Of a DNA stretch of 64,000 nt, positions 49,301 through 61,267 are shown piece after piece. Within the stretch, counting starts at the first letter, position 1, and each line of letters begins with the position of its first letter. Location of the stretch: the NCBI GenBank assembly GCA_963693085.1, contig OY856410.1, positions 560,903,906 through 560,967,905 on the forward strand, read 5' to 3'. Made by a program: the position numbers and the translations under genes. This DNA is from Alisma plantago-aquatica. Taxonomy: Eukaryota; Streptophyta; Magnoliopsida; Alismatales; Alismataceae. The notes beneath the pieces are model-generated. The model saw only the letters and a list, made by a program, of their open reading frames with translations, was not told the DNA's origin and did no database searches.

Positions 49301-50189
49301 CTTAAACCCTAATACATGTAATTTTTATTTAGGCAAGGTTAATCTTGGAAACAACTAGTTTGGTGAAGAGAGTTTCTAGGACCCTAGTTTAAGCTATGTT
49401 TGCATCATCAATTATTCTATGTTGATCAATAACCTATCTTTATCATTCTCTTGGTCCTATGGACATTATCCTTTACAATATCTTATTCTTTGGGAAAATA
49501 TGCTTCATGTGAAGTATCTTATATGTTACTGATCTTGTGATTATATTATCATATTTGGATATTCTCTTGGTCTCTTTTTTATTCTTTGCTCTTGGTGGAA
49601 CATTATTTTGTGATATGTGAATCTTTGCCCACCTTTGTAGTGGATGTTTATATGGCACATTATGTGATAACTTGCATCATCTGATCCCACTTTATAGTTT
49701 GTGGATGTTCTCATCATCCTTATTTGTTTGTTCTTGATTATTCGTTTGTTATGCATCATGTGGTAACTGCTAGTATAATTTTACATGTTATTTTATGTGG
49801 ATGTGAACATTTCCACATATGACTGCAAAGGTGCTAATTCCTACATTTGAAAATATATTTGGGAAGATGTGTATTCTATCCTGCTCGGTTGGATGTATAT
49901 AGTTCTTACCCACTCCATATTTAGAGAAGATGTATACAATTCCCGCTCACCGCATATTTTTGGTAGATGTGTTATTTCCTACCTACAATCTTATATTATC
50001 TAGTATTGTAATAGGTGGATTACATGGATAACTTGTTTATATACTCTCTTGCTTCATTCTTATTTTATTCTTCATATTCGTTTATGCCTCTTTGGGTAGT
50101 ACTTTTCTCTTTCATGAGAAGCCTTTATTATTAATGTCCTAAACTCTTTATATTGCTCAATTTTCTTTTAGTATGCACATACCAACCTA
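49300..50189 (+). other. Leader region of element C, no gene
   Basis: AT-rich and non-coding. It should contain the primer-binding site, but no tRNA complement could be recognised. A loosely repeated phrase, AGATGTGTATTCTATCC / AGATGTATACAATTCCC, occurs near 49864 and 49927. Confidence 0.4.
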
Positions 50190-50745
50190 AAGTAGAAAAA
50201 AACTAAGTTCTACAATTTGAAGAAAGGTTCCTTGTCTATTGTGACATTTGTACAAATGTCTCTGTTGTTGGAACGTCAGTTAGCTTGAGTGAAGAATGTA
50301 GGGCTGACCTTTTCCTTGAAGGACTCAACTAAAATGTGGGTCGTGATCTTATTCCACAACTACCCTTGACCTTTCAACAGATGGTGGACAAGGCCTTAGC
50401 TATGGAATCATACCCTATTTTCTAGTCACATAAGGAGAACAATCATAAAAGGAAACACCATGAAGGTGATCATCGACCAGAGGACCCTATTGCATGAAGA
50501 AATTATAGGGTACCGATATGTCATCATTCCAATGAACCAAGACATGTTTGCCCTGAGTGCCCCAAGCTTCATAATGGGAAAGTACCAGCTCAACAACGAG
50601 TACCTCAAGTACCACATCAGATTAATGGAAAGCATAATAGAGGAAGACCTGTGGAAAGGTGAGCTGGAAGAGTTTTTGCTTTGGATGTTGAAGAAGTTCA
50701 TGAGGATGACCAAGGATAAGAACAACTTGACCCATATTTCCATAG
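50190..50745 (+). pseudogene. gag: Ty3-type gag remnant of element C
   Basis: KFYNLKKGSLSIVT, then in other frames FLEGLN-like sequence and DLIPQLPLTFQQMVDKALAM, match the gag of plant Ty3 chromovirus-type elements. PICHHSNEPRHVCPECPKLHNG corresponds to the zinc-knuckle region, with a residue of the CCHC pattern disturbed. GRVFALDVEEVHEDDQ is the usual start of protease. Several stops and shifts are present. Everything from protease to integrase is deleted. Confidence 0.65.
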
Positions 50746-50879
50746 TTAGTTTTTACAAGTTATGTTTATTTTTTCTTGATACTTATGTAGCTGGATGTAA
50801 GGAAGTGTAGTGAAATGTTTTGTATCTAATGAGTAGTTTGACTTAATAAGATGAATACTTTAAGGGGTTGTGAATAAGT

Positions 50880-50940
50880 TTTTTTCTTATATATGGATAT
50901 TTAAATTTTGAGGATGAAATCCCTTTAAGGGGTGGTTTGC
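50880..50940 (+). other. Pre-LTR tract of element C
   Basis: ATTTTGAGGATGAAATCCCT then TTAAGGGGTGGTTTGC immediately before the 3' LTR. The AAGGGGTGG part is the likely polypurine tract. Confidence 0.6.
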
Positions 50941-51030
50941 TGTAACATACTAGAACTTGGATCCTACCCTAGAACTTTGACCTTCTAAACTTAGCCAAAT
51001 AAGGTTGATGTTAGACCTAAAAGATGTTTT
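50941..51030 (+). repeat. 3' LTR of element C, first piece
   Basis: Aligns with 47100-47188 and is cut at GATGTTTT by the Copia-family solo LTR. Confidence 0.75.
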
Positions 51031-52225
51031 TGTTGGTATGTATTCCCTGAGAGCCAATCATGTGATGATTGGATTGGCATACATCATGATTGATTTGATA
51101 AATATCAAAGGCAAGCTTCTAATTTATTCTAGCTCAATTGATTATGAGATAAATGATGGAGCAGAATGAATGTCTAAAGAATGACAATACTAAATGACGC
51201 ATGTCTTCAGGTTGAGGACCTGAACAATGAGATTATATGGATGCTAAGAGTATGTACATTCTTGTTATGTCCCTAGTTGGATGTCATTGTGGAAGGTTGA
51301 TAGACAACAATGACACATAAAGACTAGAGTGTGCGTTGGTTGATGACAATATCTCATTACTCATGATATAAGATATCAAACCAAGCACATAGATCCATGG
51401 TAGAGAACAATGTATCAGACAGACCCACCATGAGACTGACACATGGAACCATGACATGGTAGTCAGAATCATCTCTCATAGTGATGGTGGTGATTGTGAT
51501 TCTTAGACCTGAAATCACTATACTCATCAAATGTGATTGGGTAACTTTGACATCATCAAACACAGTCCTAAAATATGGGTTGTTATAACGGTGATGATTG
51601 GGTGGCTTTGACGCATGACAAAGACTATGAGTGATAGATATGGGATTTGTCCCTCCTAAAGGAGTATGATGTGCAGGCCACTTGATAAGCGAGACTAAGA
51701 AAGGCATACACATGCCCATGTGAATCAATATATGATATTGATGTCACACATATCTCAGACAGTCTGATCTAGTTCAAGAAACATGAATGAACATTGAAAT
51801 GATGACAACTCCATGCCTTGAGTTCATTCAGGATATCAAAGACAATGGTATTATACATTCATTGGAACACCAATCATAGACTGTAGGTTTGAAAGTTGTT
51901 CTCCAACTTTCCTTTTCACTTGGGTAGCAATGGTGTATGACTAGGTGCCACTCTTTACTTGTGATGTCATAAGCTAGTTATGTACATTCACTGCCAACGT
52001 GAGATGGGACCTATAGGGTCACACACAAAGGATTAGCCTGGAAGAGGAGTTTATCCATGAATGATGTTTGGATTTATTACTAAAGTGTTTAGGAACTCAA
52101 TCAAACATTCAATCAATAGACTTGACTCAAAAATCATCAAGTTCAAGTATTGAACCAAGTGATTAGAGTGTCAGATTGATTGAGAACTGATTGGATGTGT
52201 TCTGCACAACCTGGACCACCAACCA

Positions 52226-52556
52226 ATCAGTTCATGGTCAGTGAGATGATCAGTTCACTTTGGTGAACCGATCTATTCACTAGTCCAAACGAGCTATATT
52301 GGTTTGTCCAAGTTTGTGAGAAAACGTTTTCTGTGTCACTTGCTCAATTCGGTTGGGACGAGAATTAATGTTTGCACTAATTAGAAATGAATAAGGAAAG
52401 TCAATCATGGGAAAGTCTAGGAAGTGAAATGACCAGTTCACTAAGTGAACCGACTAGTTCACACTCCCAACTGACCAGTTAACAAGTGAATCGATCAACT
52501 CACCTTGCCAAATGACCATTTCATTTATGAAAGGACCGGTTCACCTATTGTAGTGC
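52226..52556. repeat. Array of GTTCAC/GTGAAC inverted motifs in the Copia solo LTR
   Basis: Pairs include GATCAGTTCAC-TTTG-GTGAACCGATC (52248-52273), GACCAGTTCAC...GTGAACCGAC (52431-52453), and decayed copies starting at 52473 and 52513. The last three start about 40 bp apart, indicating a tandem 40-bp unit, each itself an inverted repeat. A single GACCGGTTCACC ends the series near 52545. Confidence 0.8.
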
Positions 52557-52684
52557 AAATTGTTCATGGAAATTCTGCACCCTTCTACTCCCACACAAAA
52601 TGGGAACCCTGACCCTACCCTCTACTAAAAATATAGCGGTACAGGGGACTTCTCTAGAGACACAAATCAGAACATCAGTGGCTC

Positions 52685-52691
52685 TATAAAG
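52685..52691 (+). promoter_or_regulatory. TATA box candidate of the Copia solo LTR
   Basis: TATAAAG in GGCTCTATAAAGTTG, about 130 bp downstream of the inverted-motif array. Confidence 0.45.
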
Positions 52692-53171
52692 TTGTTGTCC
52701 CCTCTGGTTGTGGTAACCGAGAGAGCCCAAGCAAGTTCACCCATCCAGGGAGGAACAACGAGGGAAAGACAACTATAAAAAAGTAACTGGTTTTGGGAGA
52801 GTGTGTTGGTGACTAGTACGTCGAAAGAAGGGGAAAACTCCTTCTAGTCTATCCTTTAGGGTGACTAGAGTTCCTAGTAGTCCGTGTAGACTATCTATAG
52901 AGGTGGGAGACTTTTGCCGCTCAAGAGGATGACAGTCAATCGTAGTCTGGGTCAAGACCAGGAGCTGCATAGATGTTGTTAAAGACGATTGGTTGAAGAC
53001 TTGACTTGTTATGAGACATTGTCACTGAGTAAGCCTCAGGACCAGGTATGACTTGTTAAAACCATCCTTCCCATTACATAGATGTTGATGTGATACGCTG
53101 GTTATGGGTTTATGGACAAGTAAATTTTTTAGTTCTGCTGCATGCTCTGACCATGTAAAACCCAACATTTT

Positions 53172-53340
53172 AGTATAACTCTAATGAGCGAATGCATGCA
53201 TAAATTACCCTAATGTAACCTAATGTTCTGAAATTAGTCTTAAATAAATAATAGATACATAAAATATGTCACATGAGATAATAATGAATTATATAAAATT
53301 CTATGCAAATAGTCACACATAATTCTTTTGGTGATAATAT
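53172..53340 (+). repeat. 3' LTR of element C, second piece
   Basis: AGTATAACTCTAATGAG to GGTGATAATAT, aligning with 47187-47356. Ends in AATAT, the target duplication of element D. Confidence 0.85.
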
Positions 53341-53586
53341 TGATGTGCGCATTTTATATAATATTTTGGACCACTTTTGGTTGCATTTCCCATTCATTTT
53401 AACTCGATAATCACTCTTAATCATGCTAGGTTTTCCAATGCTTATTATTTTCTTTACTTGCTCTATGGTTTGGTTTGTAGGTACAATAAGTTGGCATCAA
53501 AACGGGGAGAAAACACCATCATAACATCCATCAACACATTTCCTAATCATCTAGATGTTCAAAAAATCAATGTTTTTGAAACTGAT

Positions 53587-53832
53587 AAAGACACCCCGTG
53601 TCTTATTAAAGACACCATGTGTGTCTATTCAAAAATTGAACATAGAACTCCAGATGTACAACAACATGTCGTGTCTTAATAAAGACACCCAATGTCTTAT
53701 TAAAGGCATGTCGTGTCTTATTAAAGACACGTCGTGTCTTATTAAAGACATGTCGTGTAACATTTTAGAACTCAATCTAGACTTTATTTATCGCATAAGA
53801 CATGTCGTGCCTTATAAAAGACATGTCATGTG
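53587..53832. repeat. Palindromic array in element D 5' LTR
   Basis: Repeats of GTGTCTTATTAAAGACAC, each nearly its own reverse complement, separated by GTC or ATGTC. The best run is 53685-53757, with about a 24-bp period. Flanking copies at 53587-53616 and 53795-53832 are decayed. The 3' LTR equivalent is about 61527-61730. Chance reading frames (LIKDTSCLIKDMSC) are by-products of the repeat. Confidence 0.9.
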
Positions 53833-53874
53833 ACCTACAAATTTCACTGAAATGCAAATCTAACTACCTCACAC

Positions 53875-53884
53875 TTATATATAC
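53875..53884 (+). promoter_or_regulatory. TATA box of element D 5' LTR
   Basis: TTATATATAC followed by GACC, 43 bp after the palindromic array. The copy at 61772-61781 is identical. Confidence 0.7.
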
Positions 53885-54929
53885 GACCGTAAGATGTCTT
53901 GGGACAGTTATCATAGACTATTTTGGACCATTTGGAGGGGGACTCAAGAAAGGGAGAGCAAGGAGGAGTTGGAGGTGTTCTAAGGGAGAACAGTTAGTTT
54001 CTCAGGAGTGAAACTTCTTCTTGTTCCTTCTTCTATAACAATTGTAGTGAGGATCTATGTCACTCTCTTCTCTCCACTCATAGGTGAAGCTTTTTGGAGA
54101 GTTTCCAATACCAAGGATAGATTTGTACTCCTTGATCAGAGTTCCAAGTCTATCTTCTTTCTTAGACGGACATCCAAGTTTATTTCCTTCTATTATGATG
54201 TCTAGAACTACTTTCTACTATTTCTATCTACTTACTACATCCATGGAAAAGTAGATATCTTATTCTTGGTCATGGGGGAGTAACTCCCATGTCATAACAT
54301 TGTTGAACACAAATTTCATATATAATGCTAGTTGTTTCACTGTTCTACGGTTCATTGGTGTTTACTTCTTCTTACATGCTTTGCTGGACACTTTGTATGT
54401 ATGATTTCTGCTCTATGTATAATCTGGGAAAATGTGCATAGGAGTAAGGAGATGTACCTTAGAGGGACTACCTTGACAATGGGAGTGGCTGGGATGTGTT
54501 GGGGAACAAAGGTCTGTGGTCCGAATCTAAGTATATCAACAGGAGTGGTATACAAAGTTAGGACTATTCTACACTACCAGGAGGTGGGTGTAGGATACAT
54601 GCCTCCCTTGTGTTATTGCTAGTATTCATGATCTCTGTTGTTCTTCACATTACAATATGGATGTGAAACCCTATCCTCAAGAATCCCTAATAAAAATTGA
54701 TCCTTAATTCAAGTGTTTTCTATTTTAGCTCATTTCTTTTCAAATTGCTTAGTTAACATAAAAAAAACCTTTATTGTTTAGAAGATCTCGATTGTTGAAG
54801 TTCAATAACCTTGCACCTAAATTTTTTTTCTCATTGGATGATCTCGATATTACTACAAGCACCTGTATACTTGTGGGGTAGTGTTTGAGTTTATAAAATT
54901 ATAATTTGTGCACACAACCAACAAGTTTT

Positions 54930-54946
54930 TGGTGATGTTGTGGGGG
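54930..54946 (+). other. Decayed tRNA-Asp primer-binding site of element D
   Basis: TGGTGATGTTGTGGGGG in the position where TGGCGCCGTTGCCGGGG is expected. Most differences are C to T, fitting deamination of methylated cytosines. Confidence 0.6.
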
Positions 54947-55121
54947 AGCATCAGTATTTCTATTAGAGTAGTAAGTATTGAATTGTAAACAAAACTAGAT
55001 CACCCCACCATATATCATATCTACCATCATTTTTTCCATCATGATCATCATCATTATCTTGTTTTTGTATCTTCCATTTTCTTTCTTGTACTTTACTCGC
55101 CTTCTTTACTTGCAGGATTAT

Positions 55122-55714
55122 ATGAGGCGATCCAAAAGGGTTCTTGAACCTTCCACATTTCTGGACCCCAAACTTGAGCATAATGTTTATAGCCTTTAGA
55201 AAGCAAGGACGAGTGAAACTCAAACAGATCTAGAGGACTCACAAACATCATCACCAATGTCTTCAACACCATCTTCACCCAAGCATCCATCTCAGTAAGA
55301 AAGAAAAATTATGGAAGATGACCTTCCCCTTAAAGAAGCTATCAATATCTCACTGATCGAGGAAAATGACTTTTCTATCAGTCCCATAATTATATAGATG
55401 ATACAGCAAAACCGGTTTGGAGGGACGCCAATGGAGGATCAAAACCTCCACATTGCTGAATTTTTGTAGTATCTTAGCACTTTCAAGATAGATGGTGTTC
55501 CTACTGATGCAGTTTGTCTTCTTCTTTTCCCCTTCTCTTTGAGAGATTGATCCAAGGCATGGATCTATTCTTTTCCAAGAAACTCCATCAATAGTTGGGA
55601 TGAACTCCTCACAATTTTCGTAGACAAATAATTTTCACCAAGAAAGACCGCACGATTGAGGATTCAGCTCATCAATTTTTCTCAAAGGCATGGAGAGACC
55701 TTGTATGACACATG
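55122..55714 (+). pseudogene. gag: gag of element D, left part
   Basis: ATG 55122 (MRRSKRVLEPSTFLDPKLE) follows a TTTACTTGCAG acceptor-like site. RFGGTPMEDQNLHIAEFL, FKIDGVPTDAVCLLLFPFSL and INFSQRHGETLYDTWE are conserved Athila gag segments. In-frame stops replace residues in several places (for example before YLSTFKIDG and after PFSLRD). The frame is cut inside the WERF motif by solo LTR E and continues at 59092. Confidence 0.8.
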
Positions 55715-56846
55715 GGAAATGTTACAACCCCAATTTTTGGGTTTATTTGGTGAGAAATTTAATTTCTCATATTAAGGATATTTGAACAAATAATGATATA
55801 ATTTGGTTCGAATAAATGGATTTTGTTTGCAATGGCCTTGATGTTTGTGTTGTGGGCTTTATTGGCTATTGGGCCCAAATAATAAGAAAATTCAATTGGT
55901 GAAAACAAAAATGTGGAAACCTCTAGAAGGAAAATCCAAAGAGGGATTTCGTTCCCATTGGGTTCCTTGGGTTCCAAGGAGTCCAAAGTTGCATAGAGAA
56001 TGCAATAAGAAAAGAAAAGATCAAATAAATATTTCCTTATCAAGAAAGAAATTGAAAATAATGAGAAAATATGGGAAATATGTGGAAATGAGTTTAATTG
56101 AGTTAACCTTGGTGTAATTTCTTATCCCAAGGATTCCTAATGTTAAAAAGAACTCCCATAAGGAAAATAGAAGAGAGATAAAGAGAAATCATTAAATAGA
56201 ATAAGGAAATAAGCAAGATAATAAGAATATGGATAAAAGATAAATAAAAGGGTAAGGGATATTCCCAAGATGGGATTTCGAGCCATTAAGGTTCCTTGAG
56301 GTACAAGGAGCTCAGAATAATAATGTAAAGACAAAGGAAAGACAAAATAGATGAGAAATATACATAAATGAGTAATAACTTGCAACTAAAGAAAGGGATC
56401 TGATTTCTTTAGATAATGGGTACAAATTTGGTATAATGAAAGATTAAGTTATTACTAAGCTTCCCTCAAAATTTGGGATGAAACGTATAAGCGGTTTGAG
56501 AGATACGATTTTTGGAAGTTTTCCTAATGTGCAGAGGAAAATATTAATGTCACGATTTTTTTCAATATTAGATTATTTTCCTTGTTCTTGACGCATCACT
56601 GATAGCTGTGGATCAAGGATCTGACGGCGGCTGCACTCCAATGGAGAATGGGAAATGTAGATAGGGACATGGGATTTTGGGGCCAAATTCCTTGTTAATC
56701 AAGGATCGAGCACCTATGGGAAACTTTCCCATTGCATTTAGAAACCCAATCCGGGCAGGACAATCCCCAGTTTGACCTGGTTCATGAAAGATAGTGGGTT
56801 TCCCTAATTCTTAGGACACCCATTAGATCCTATCGGGATCGATCAG

Positions 56847-56854
56847 TATATAAA
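56847..56854 (+). promoter_or_regulatory. TATA box of solo LTR E
   Basis: TATATAAA in CAGTATATAAAGGGGG, near-consensus and about 1.13 kb into the LTR. Confidence 0.65.
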
Positions 56855-58469
56855 GGGGGTTTGAGTACCCTCTAAGAACTCCAAAACGCTCACACGATGG
56901 TTCTAAAACACCTGACCCTTATTTCTTCTTCCAGTTCGGCGCGAAGACTAGCCGCCGGAGCAGGTTCTGCTGAGGAAGCAGCTCCTTGTTGTCTGCTATT
57001 TTTGGGCCATCTCCGACCGAGCTTGCATCCCCAATGAGTTCAGGGGGTGGAGGCGGAGCTACCAGTGTCATTGCCCTCTGCTCGGAGGCATATGAGCCTG
57101 GAGTCAACCCTCGTATTGACTCCACAGAGCACCAGGCTCGCAAACCAGGCGACGAGAGGTAGAAGGAGAAGTCTGTGGCTTTATACAAGTATATCCCCAA
57201 CACGTGTAAAGGAAACCAAGGGAAAAAGAATAAAATCGTGGGTCCAAAGGCATTTGCTCACGTGAGAGCGCGCGACTGAGGAGGCAAGGTCTGGTTCGCT
57301 GGACCCTGACCCAATGAGGAAAAAGAATAAAACAAAGTCGCCAGGTTGACGTGGTAATGTCCCATTGGCTGAGAGGTAAATACTTTACAAAAATCATAGT
57401 AAAAGATTGGTAACTCTTATTAAGATAAGTAAAATATGAAAATTGATCAGGAGAATTCGAAGAATCTAATAAAAATAATTCTAAAGCCTGATTTCGTTCC
57501 TTTTTGCAAAAGTTTTCTAATCTAATGAAAAGTTCTTATAGATTAGATTAGAAACCCTAATTGAACATAATGGTTAAGTTCATATTGTTTAGTTGATGAA
57601 ATTGAGTAACTAAAACCTGTCAAATAGGTAATGATGAACTTAAGCCGGATCTAGATGTTTCTTGCATGTTTTAGGGTTTTATTGTGAATAAGAATGATTA
57701 AACACTTAGAAACCCTAATTATGTTTAGAAATTGGGTTTAATGTCTTAATTATGTTATTTTGGGATATAATAACCTATGGAGAATAATTAGAAGGATTGA
57801 ACCTAATTAAGTTGATATCATGCCTGTTTTAGGGTTTTATACGCATAAAGTTGCATAATAGCTTAGAAACCCTAACTTAAGGTTAATGGTTGCTCACGAG
57901 ATATAATTTGAAGTCCTTTGTATAAAATTGATGTTAGGTTAAACTCTGTCTAGTAGATGATAAAAAGGCTTTAATGTGAATATGGGAGTAATTAGGGTTT
58001 TGCACCTAGAACTGCTGTTTTAGGGTTTTGTGGATACAAATGAGGAAAGATGTAAAAAGATCTAAAAAGAGCTCTACTGAAACCCTAATGCGGATGAGAA
58101 GCCCTAGAAAGTGAATCCAAGTCAATTAAATAGAAATATTCTTGGTAAAGTGTAGTAAATAGGTTACATATGCTTTTCAGGAATTCTGTGATTGTTGAAT
58201 TACTTTTTGGATTACCTGCTTGCTTGGAATTATTAATAGCTTGTTGAATATGCAAAATAGGTATGTGGTTAATTATGATTAATCACATTAGTTTCCCGAG
58301 GATTTTCCAGATGTCTCCTCGCATTGAATGCAATCTAAACAGTTTGGATGTTCATACTGCAATTATAAAGTCACTATGGCTATCACAGTTATATATACAT
58401 GTGAATTCTCGCACCTACATGCCACCCTGATGGAAGATGCCATAAGGGTCAGGCCCAAGAGGGTAGACC

Positions 58470-58605
58470 CATGGGCACCATGAGAGGTGACCCCAGACAC
58501 CAAGCTCGGGAATGAGAAGGTGGTCTATGATGCATAACTATGGAGCACCATGAGAGGTGACTCCCAGGCACCAAGCTCGGGATTGAGAAGGTGGCCTTAA
58601 GTCAA
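58470..58605 (+). repeat. 70-bp tandem duplication in solo LTR E
   Basis: GCACCATGAGAGGTGAC and CACCAAGCTCGGGA(A/T)TGAG then AAGGTGG occur at about 58476 and 58545. Confidence 0.8.
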
Positions 58606-59091
58606 TGGCAAAAGAGAAACCCTAGAGGGGTATGCCAGGGTTACGGAAAAAGTGGTGGAGAATGACAAATTTAAAATGTAAATTGTCTTGTTAAATAATT
58701 TTATTGTGATTATTAAATTGTTAGCCATATTTACAAGATTTTGGTTGTTCCCACATACCAGTATATTTCGATATACTGACCGACATTTTGTTTGTCGACA
58801 TTTTAGGAACAACAATTGAAAGAACAAACAGTAAAGTGACACATTGTGGAAATAAGAAATAAAGTGCAAGGGGGATTAGATAGAATAATTCAAGCTCTGG
58901 ATAGATAGATTTCCAAAGTTTTCAAAGGTAAGTAAAGTTTTAATTTTATACCAAATTCTAGTTAGTTAGTAGAATTTCATAATTATTATTGATTATTTGT
59001 TGAACCTTTGATCCTGTTAATTGAATAACAGCTCTGACCTTCAGGTCTCCCTTAATTGGGGGTTACCGGGAGGTGGGGTCGTTAAAGGAAA

Positions 59092-60110
59092 GGTTCAAAG
59101 ACCTTCAATGTCTTTGTCCACACGATGGTTTAAGCAATTGGTTTCTATTACAAACTTTCTATAATGGCTTATTTTACAATACAAGAATATCTATTGATGT
59201 TGCTACAAATGGTGCTTTAATGAACAAATCATACATGGATGCTTATGTCATTATTCAAGACATGGAAATTAATCATTTCCAGTGGAGTCCTGAGTGGAGC
59301 AGCCAACCTTCTTCTTCATGCTCTAGTTTTCGAAAACAAACTACTAAAGTAATTTGTGATCCATGTGGAGCAGTGAGACACACTCTTTCTTTATGTTTTG
59401 CCATATCATCACAATTTAAAGAGATACCAAATCTCAACAATATTTTCCACTGCAATTTCATCCAACAACAACAACCTTTGCAGCCCAAGTCGATTTTGGA
59501 CTCCTTGCTTGAGACCTTTGTCTTAGCTCAAATTTAGCAAAATAATGAGCTTTGTCAACAAAGGGAGCTTCCAAGGAAGCTATTTTTCAATTTTCTTCTA
59601 AGGTGGATGGGATTGCCACTCAGACTAGGATGTTGGGGAATCAAATTGCTCAACTAGCTCTTGACAATCAAAAAGCACCTATGGTTCCTTGCCTAAACAA
59701 CTAGAGATGAAATCAAGAGATACATTCATGTAAGTTACCTCGAGCAGTGGACTTGCTATAAGAGAATCTTCTTCACCATCAAAGACAATATCATATGAAG
59801 GTGTTCACCCCATTGTAAGATATGACAATGCAACTCAAAATAAGAAATCTACACATACTCCATGGGATGATTCTTCAAGAAAGATAAATTTCATTTTTCC
59901 CCAATGCGTTCACACGTTTCTTAGTGATGAGAAAATTCTCTTTGAATTTGATTCTAGTTATTTTGAAGAAGAGAATGAAGGGACAAACAACATTGCTTCC
60001 CAAAAGACTACTCCTTCTACAAATCATAAGCGTACATCTTTGTCCCAAATAAAAATTAGACTAACAAAGAGGCGTATATCTATGGCACAATAATTCCCAG
60101 CCTCAAATTA
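59092..60110 (+). pseudogene. gag: gag of element D, right part
   Basis: Resumes RFKDLQCLCPHDGLSNWFLL and QTFYNGLFYNTRISIDVATN, then GALMNKSYMDAYVIIQDME, the standard Athila gag continuation. CDPCGAVRHTLSLC marks a degenerate zinc knuckle. Stop TAA-equivalent TAG at 59535-59537, then shifted frames. KINFIFPQCVHTFLSDEKILFEFDSS is still open to about 60090. Protease does not follow. Confidence 0.75.
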
Positions 60111-61267
60111 GTGCCCAGACGCTCCACATTGAAAATGCTACCATGATGAGGTACCCAGTTGATATTCTCTTTGTTTGATTTCTACACTAAGCACATTGTA
60201 GACTTCAAGCTTAAAGGAAGCAACCGACCAGTAGTGTAGTTTTATTTCCCATTATCACCTTTTTCTTAGCTCTTGTTTTTGTTTCTGTTCTTCTTGTGGA
60301 AAACCCAGTATGATATGAGGCTTATCTTATATAAGTGGATTGAATCCTTTCTTCGCCAAACATATTTTCCTCTTTTGTTGAGATATGTCACTTGTAGAAA
60401 TTGTAAACGACATGCATTAATCAAATGAAACCTTTTATCCATCAACATGTGCTTAACTCTGGTTTATGCTTCTAGCCAAAACATTCATCTTTCAAATCCT
60501 TGATTTCATAAAACATGGAATGGTTTCAATTTCTGTGAGTAAATAAACTTTACAACATCATTTAAGATATGGGATGACCTTGTCAAGCTTTTAGTGCATT
60601 TTCAAACACTCTTTCAGTGAAAATTTTTCAAAGAAAATGAATGAAATCTAGATAATGTTGAAATTTAGTTGACACTCCTATGTTGTGAAAAAATTGAAAA
60701 AAACATCTTTTGGCATATTTCATCCTCATACCCCATAAAAGATGGATATTCTGCCTACACATCATGCTAATCTAGTATAAGCCCGATCTCACCATGATGG
60801 TTAGGTGGTATGTCTTAAAAGAGGGTAAAATACCCCTACTGGCACTCCACGTTTGCATAAGCCTACATTAGCAGTCGAGTGTCAGAACCCATAATCCATT
60901 GTCATATTATTTTTGGGAAAAGAAGGAGAGTACAATTGAAATTGTCAATTTTCACTAAGATTTCATCATTTGTATCCTTAATAGCTGAGAGTTTGAGTTG
61001 CACATCCATTAATTATTTGGATTGGTCATCTAAATTCTGCTTAGTGTTGTTTAATTGATTGATTCATTTCATTGTTACCAACCCTATTGAACTAAAAATC
61101 TCTTTCTTAGGTGTTTAAGCTGAATTGACGGCCATGAGTATAAACATGTTGATCATGGTTGGTTTGATCTCGTACACACCTTACACTTATTTTAATCTAT
61201 ACATGAACTTGACAATTCCTTCTTTTATGTTTCTATGCTCTTCTTGCTTGGGACAAGCAATGGTTTA
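60111..61267 (+). other. 3' untranslated part of element D
   Basis: No gene recognised. CACATTGTAGACTTCAAGCT (60191) and AAAGGAAGCAACC (60210) are decayed versions of the Athila sequence that follows the coding region. The remainder is AT-rich. Confidence 0.55.

Larger units (their letters stand above)
51031..53167 (+). mobile_element. Solo LTR of a Copia-family element
   Basis: 2137 bp, TGTTGGTATG...AAACCCAACA, with a 4-bp TTTT shared by both flanks (51027-51030 and 53168-53171). It has no internal region. Related to the Copia-1 LTR at 13786-15560 but longer, partly through the inverted-motif array at 52226-52556. TATA candidate at 52685. Confidence 0.8.
53341..54923 (+). repeat. 5' LTR of element D
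   Basis: 1583 bp against 1492 bp for the 3' copy. Differences include a deletion in the 3' copy near 62330. It contains the palindromic array 53587-53832 and the TATA box 53875-53884. Substantial divergence suggests an old insertion. Confidence 0.85.
55720..59086 (+). mobile_element. Solo LTR E inside element D gag
   Basis: 3367 bp, TGTTACAACCCC...GGGGTCGTTAAA (terminal CA mutated to AA), with GGAAA on both sides (55715-55719 and 59087-59091). Removing it restores gag continuity, W-E then R-F. No internal region or second LTR is present. The long LTR suggests a Ty3 family not otherwise seen here. Features are a TATA box at 56847, telomere-like AAACCCTAA motifs at 57550-58090, and a 70-bp tandem repeat at about 58470-58600. 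Confidence 0.85.

Noticed and set aside
53555..53833. A repetitive protein frame (LIKDTSCLIKDMSC) in the D LTR
   Set aside because: It is a by-product of translating the palindromic DNA repeat. It lies upstream of the TATA box and differs between the LTRs.
57545..58095. Interstitial telomere
   Set aside because: Motifs are isolated single units in both orientations within an LTR, not tandem TTTAGGG.
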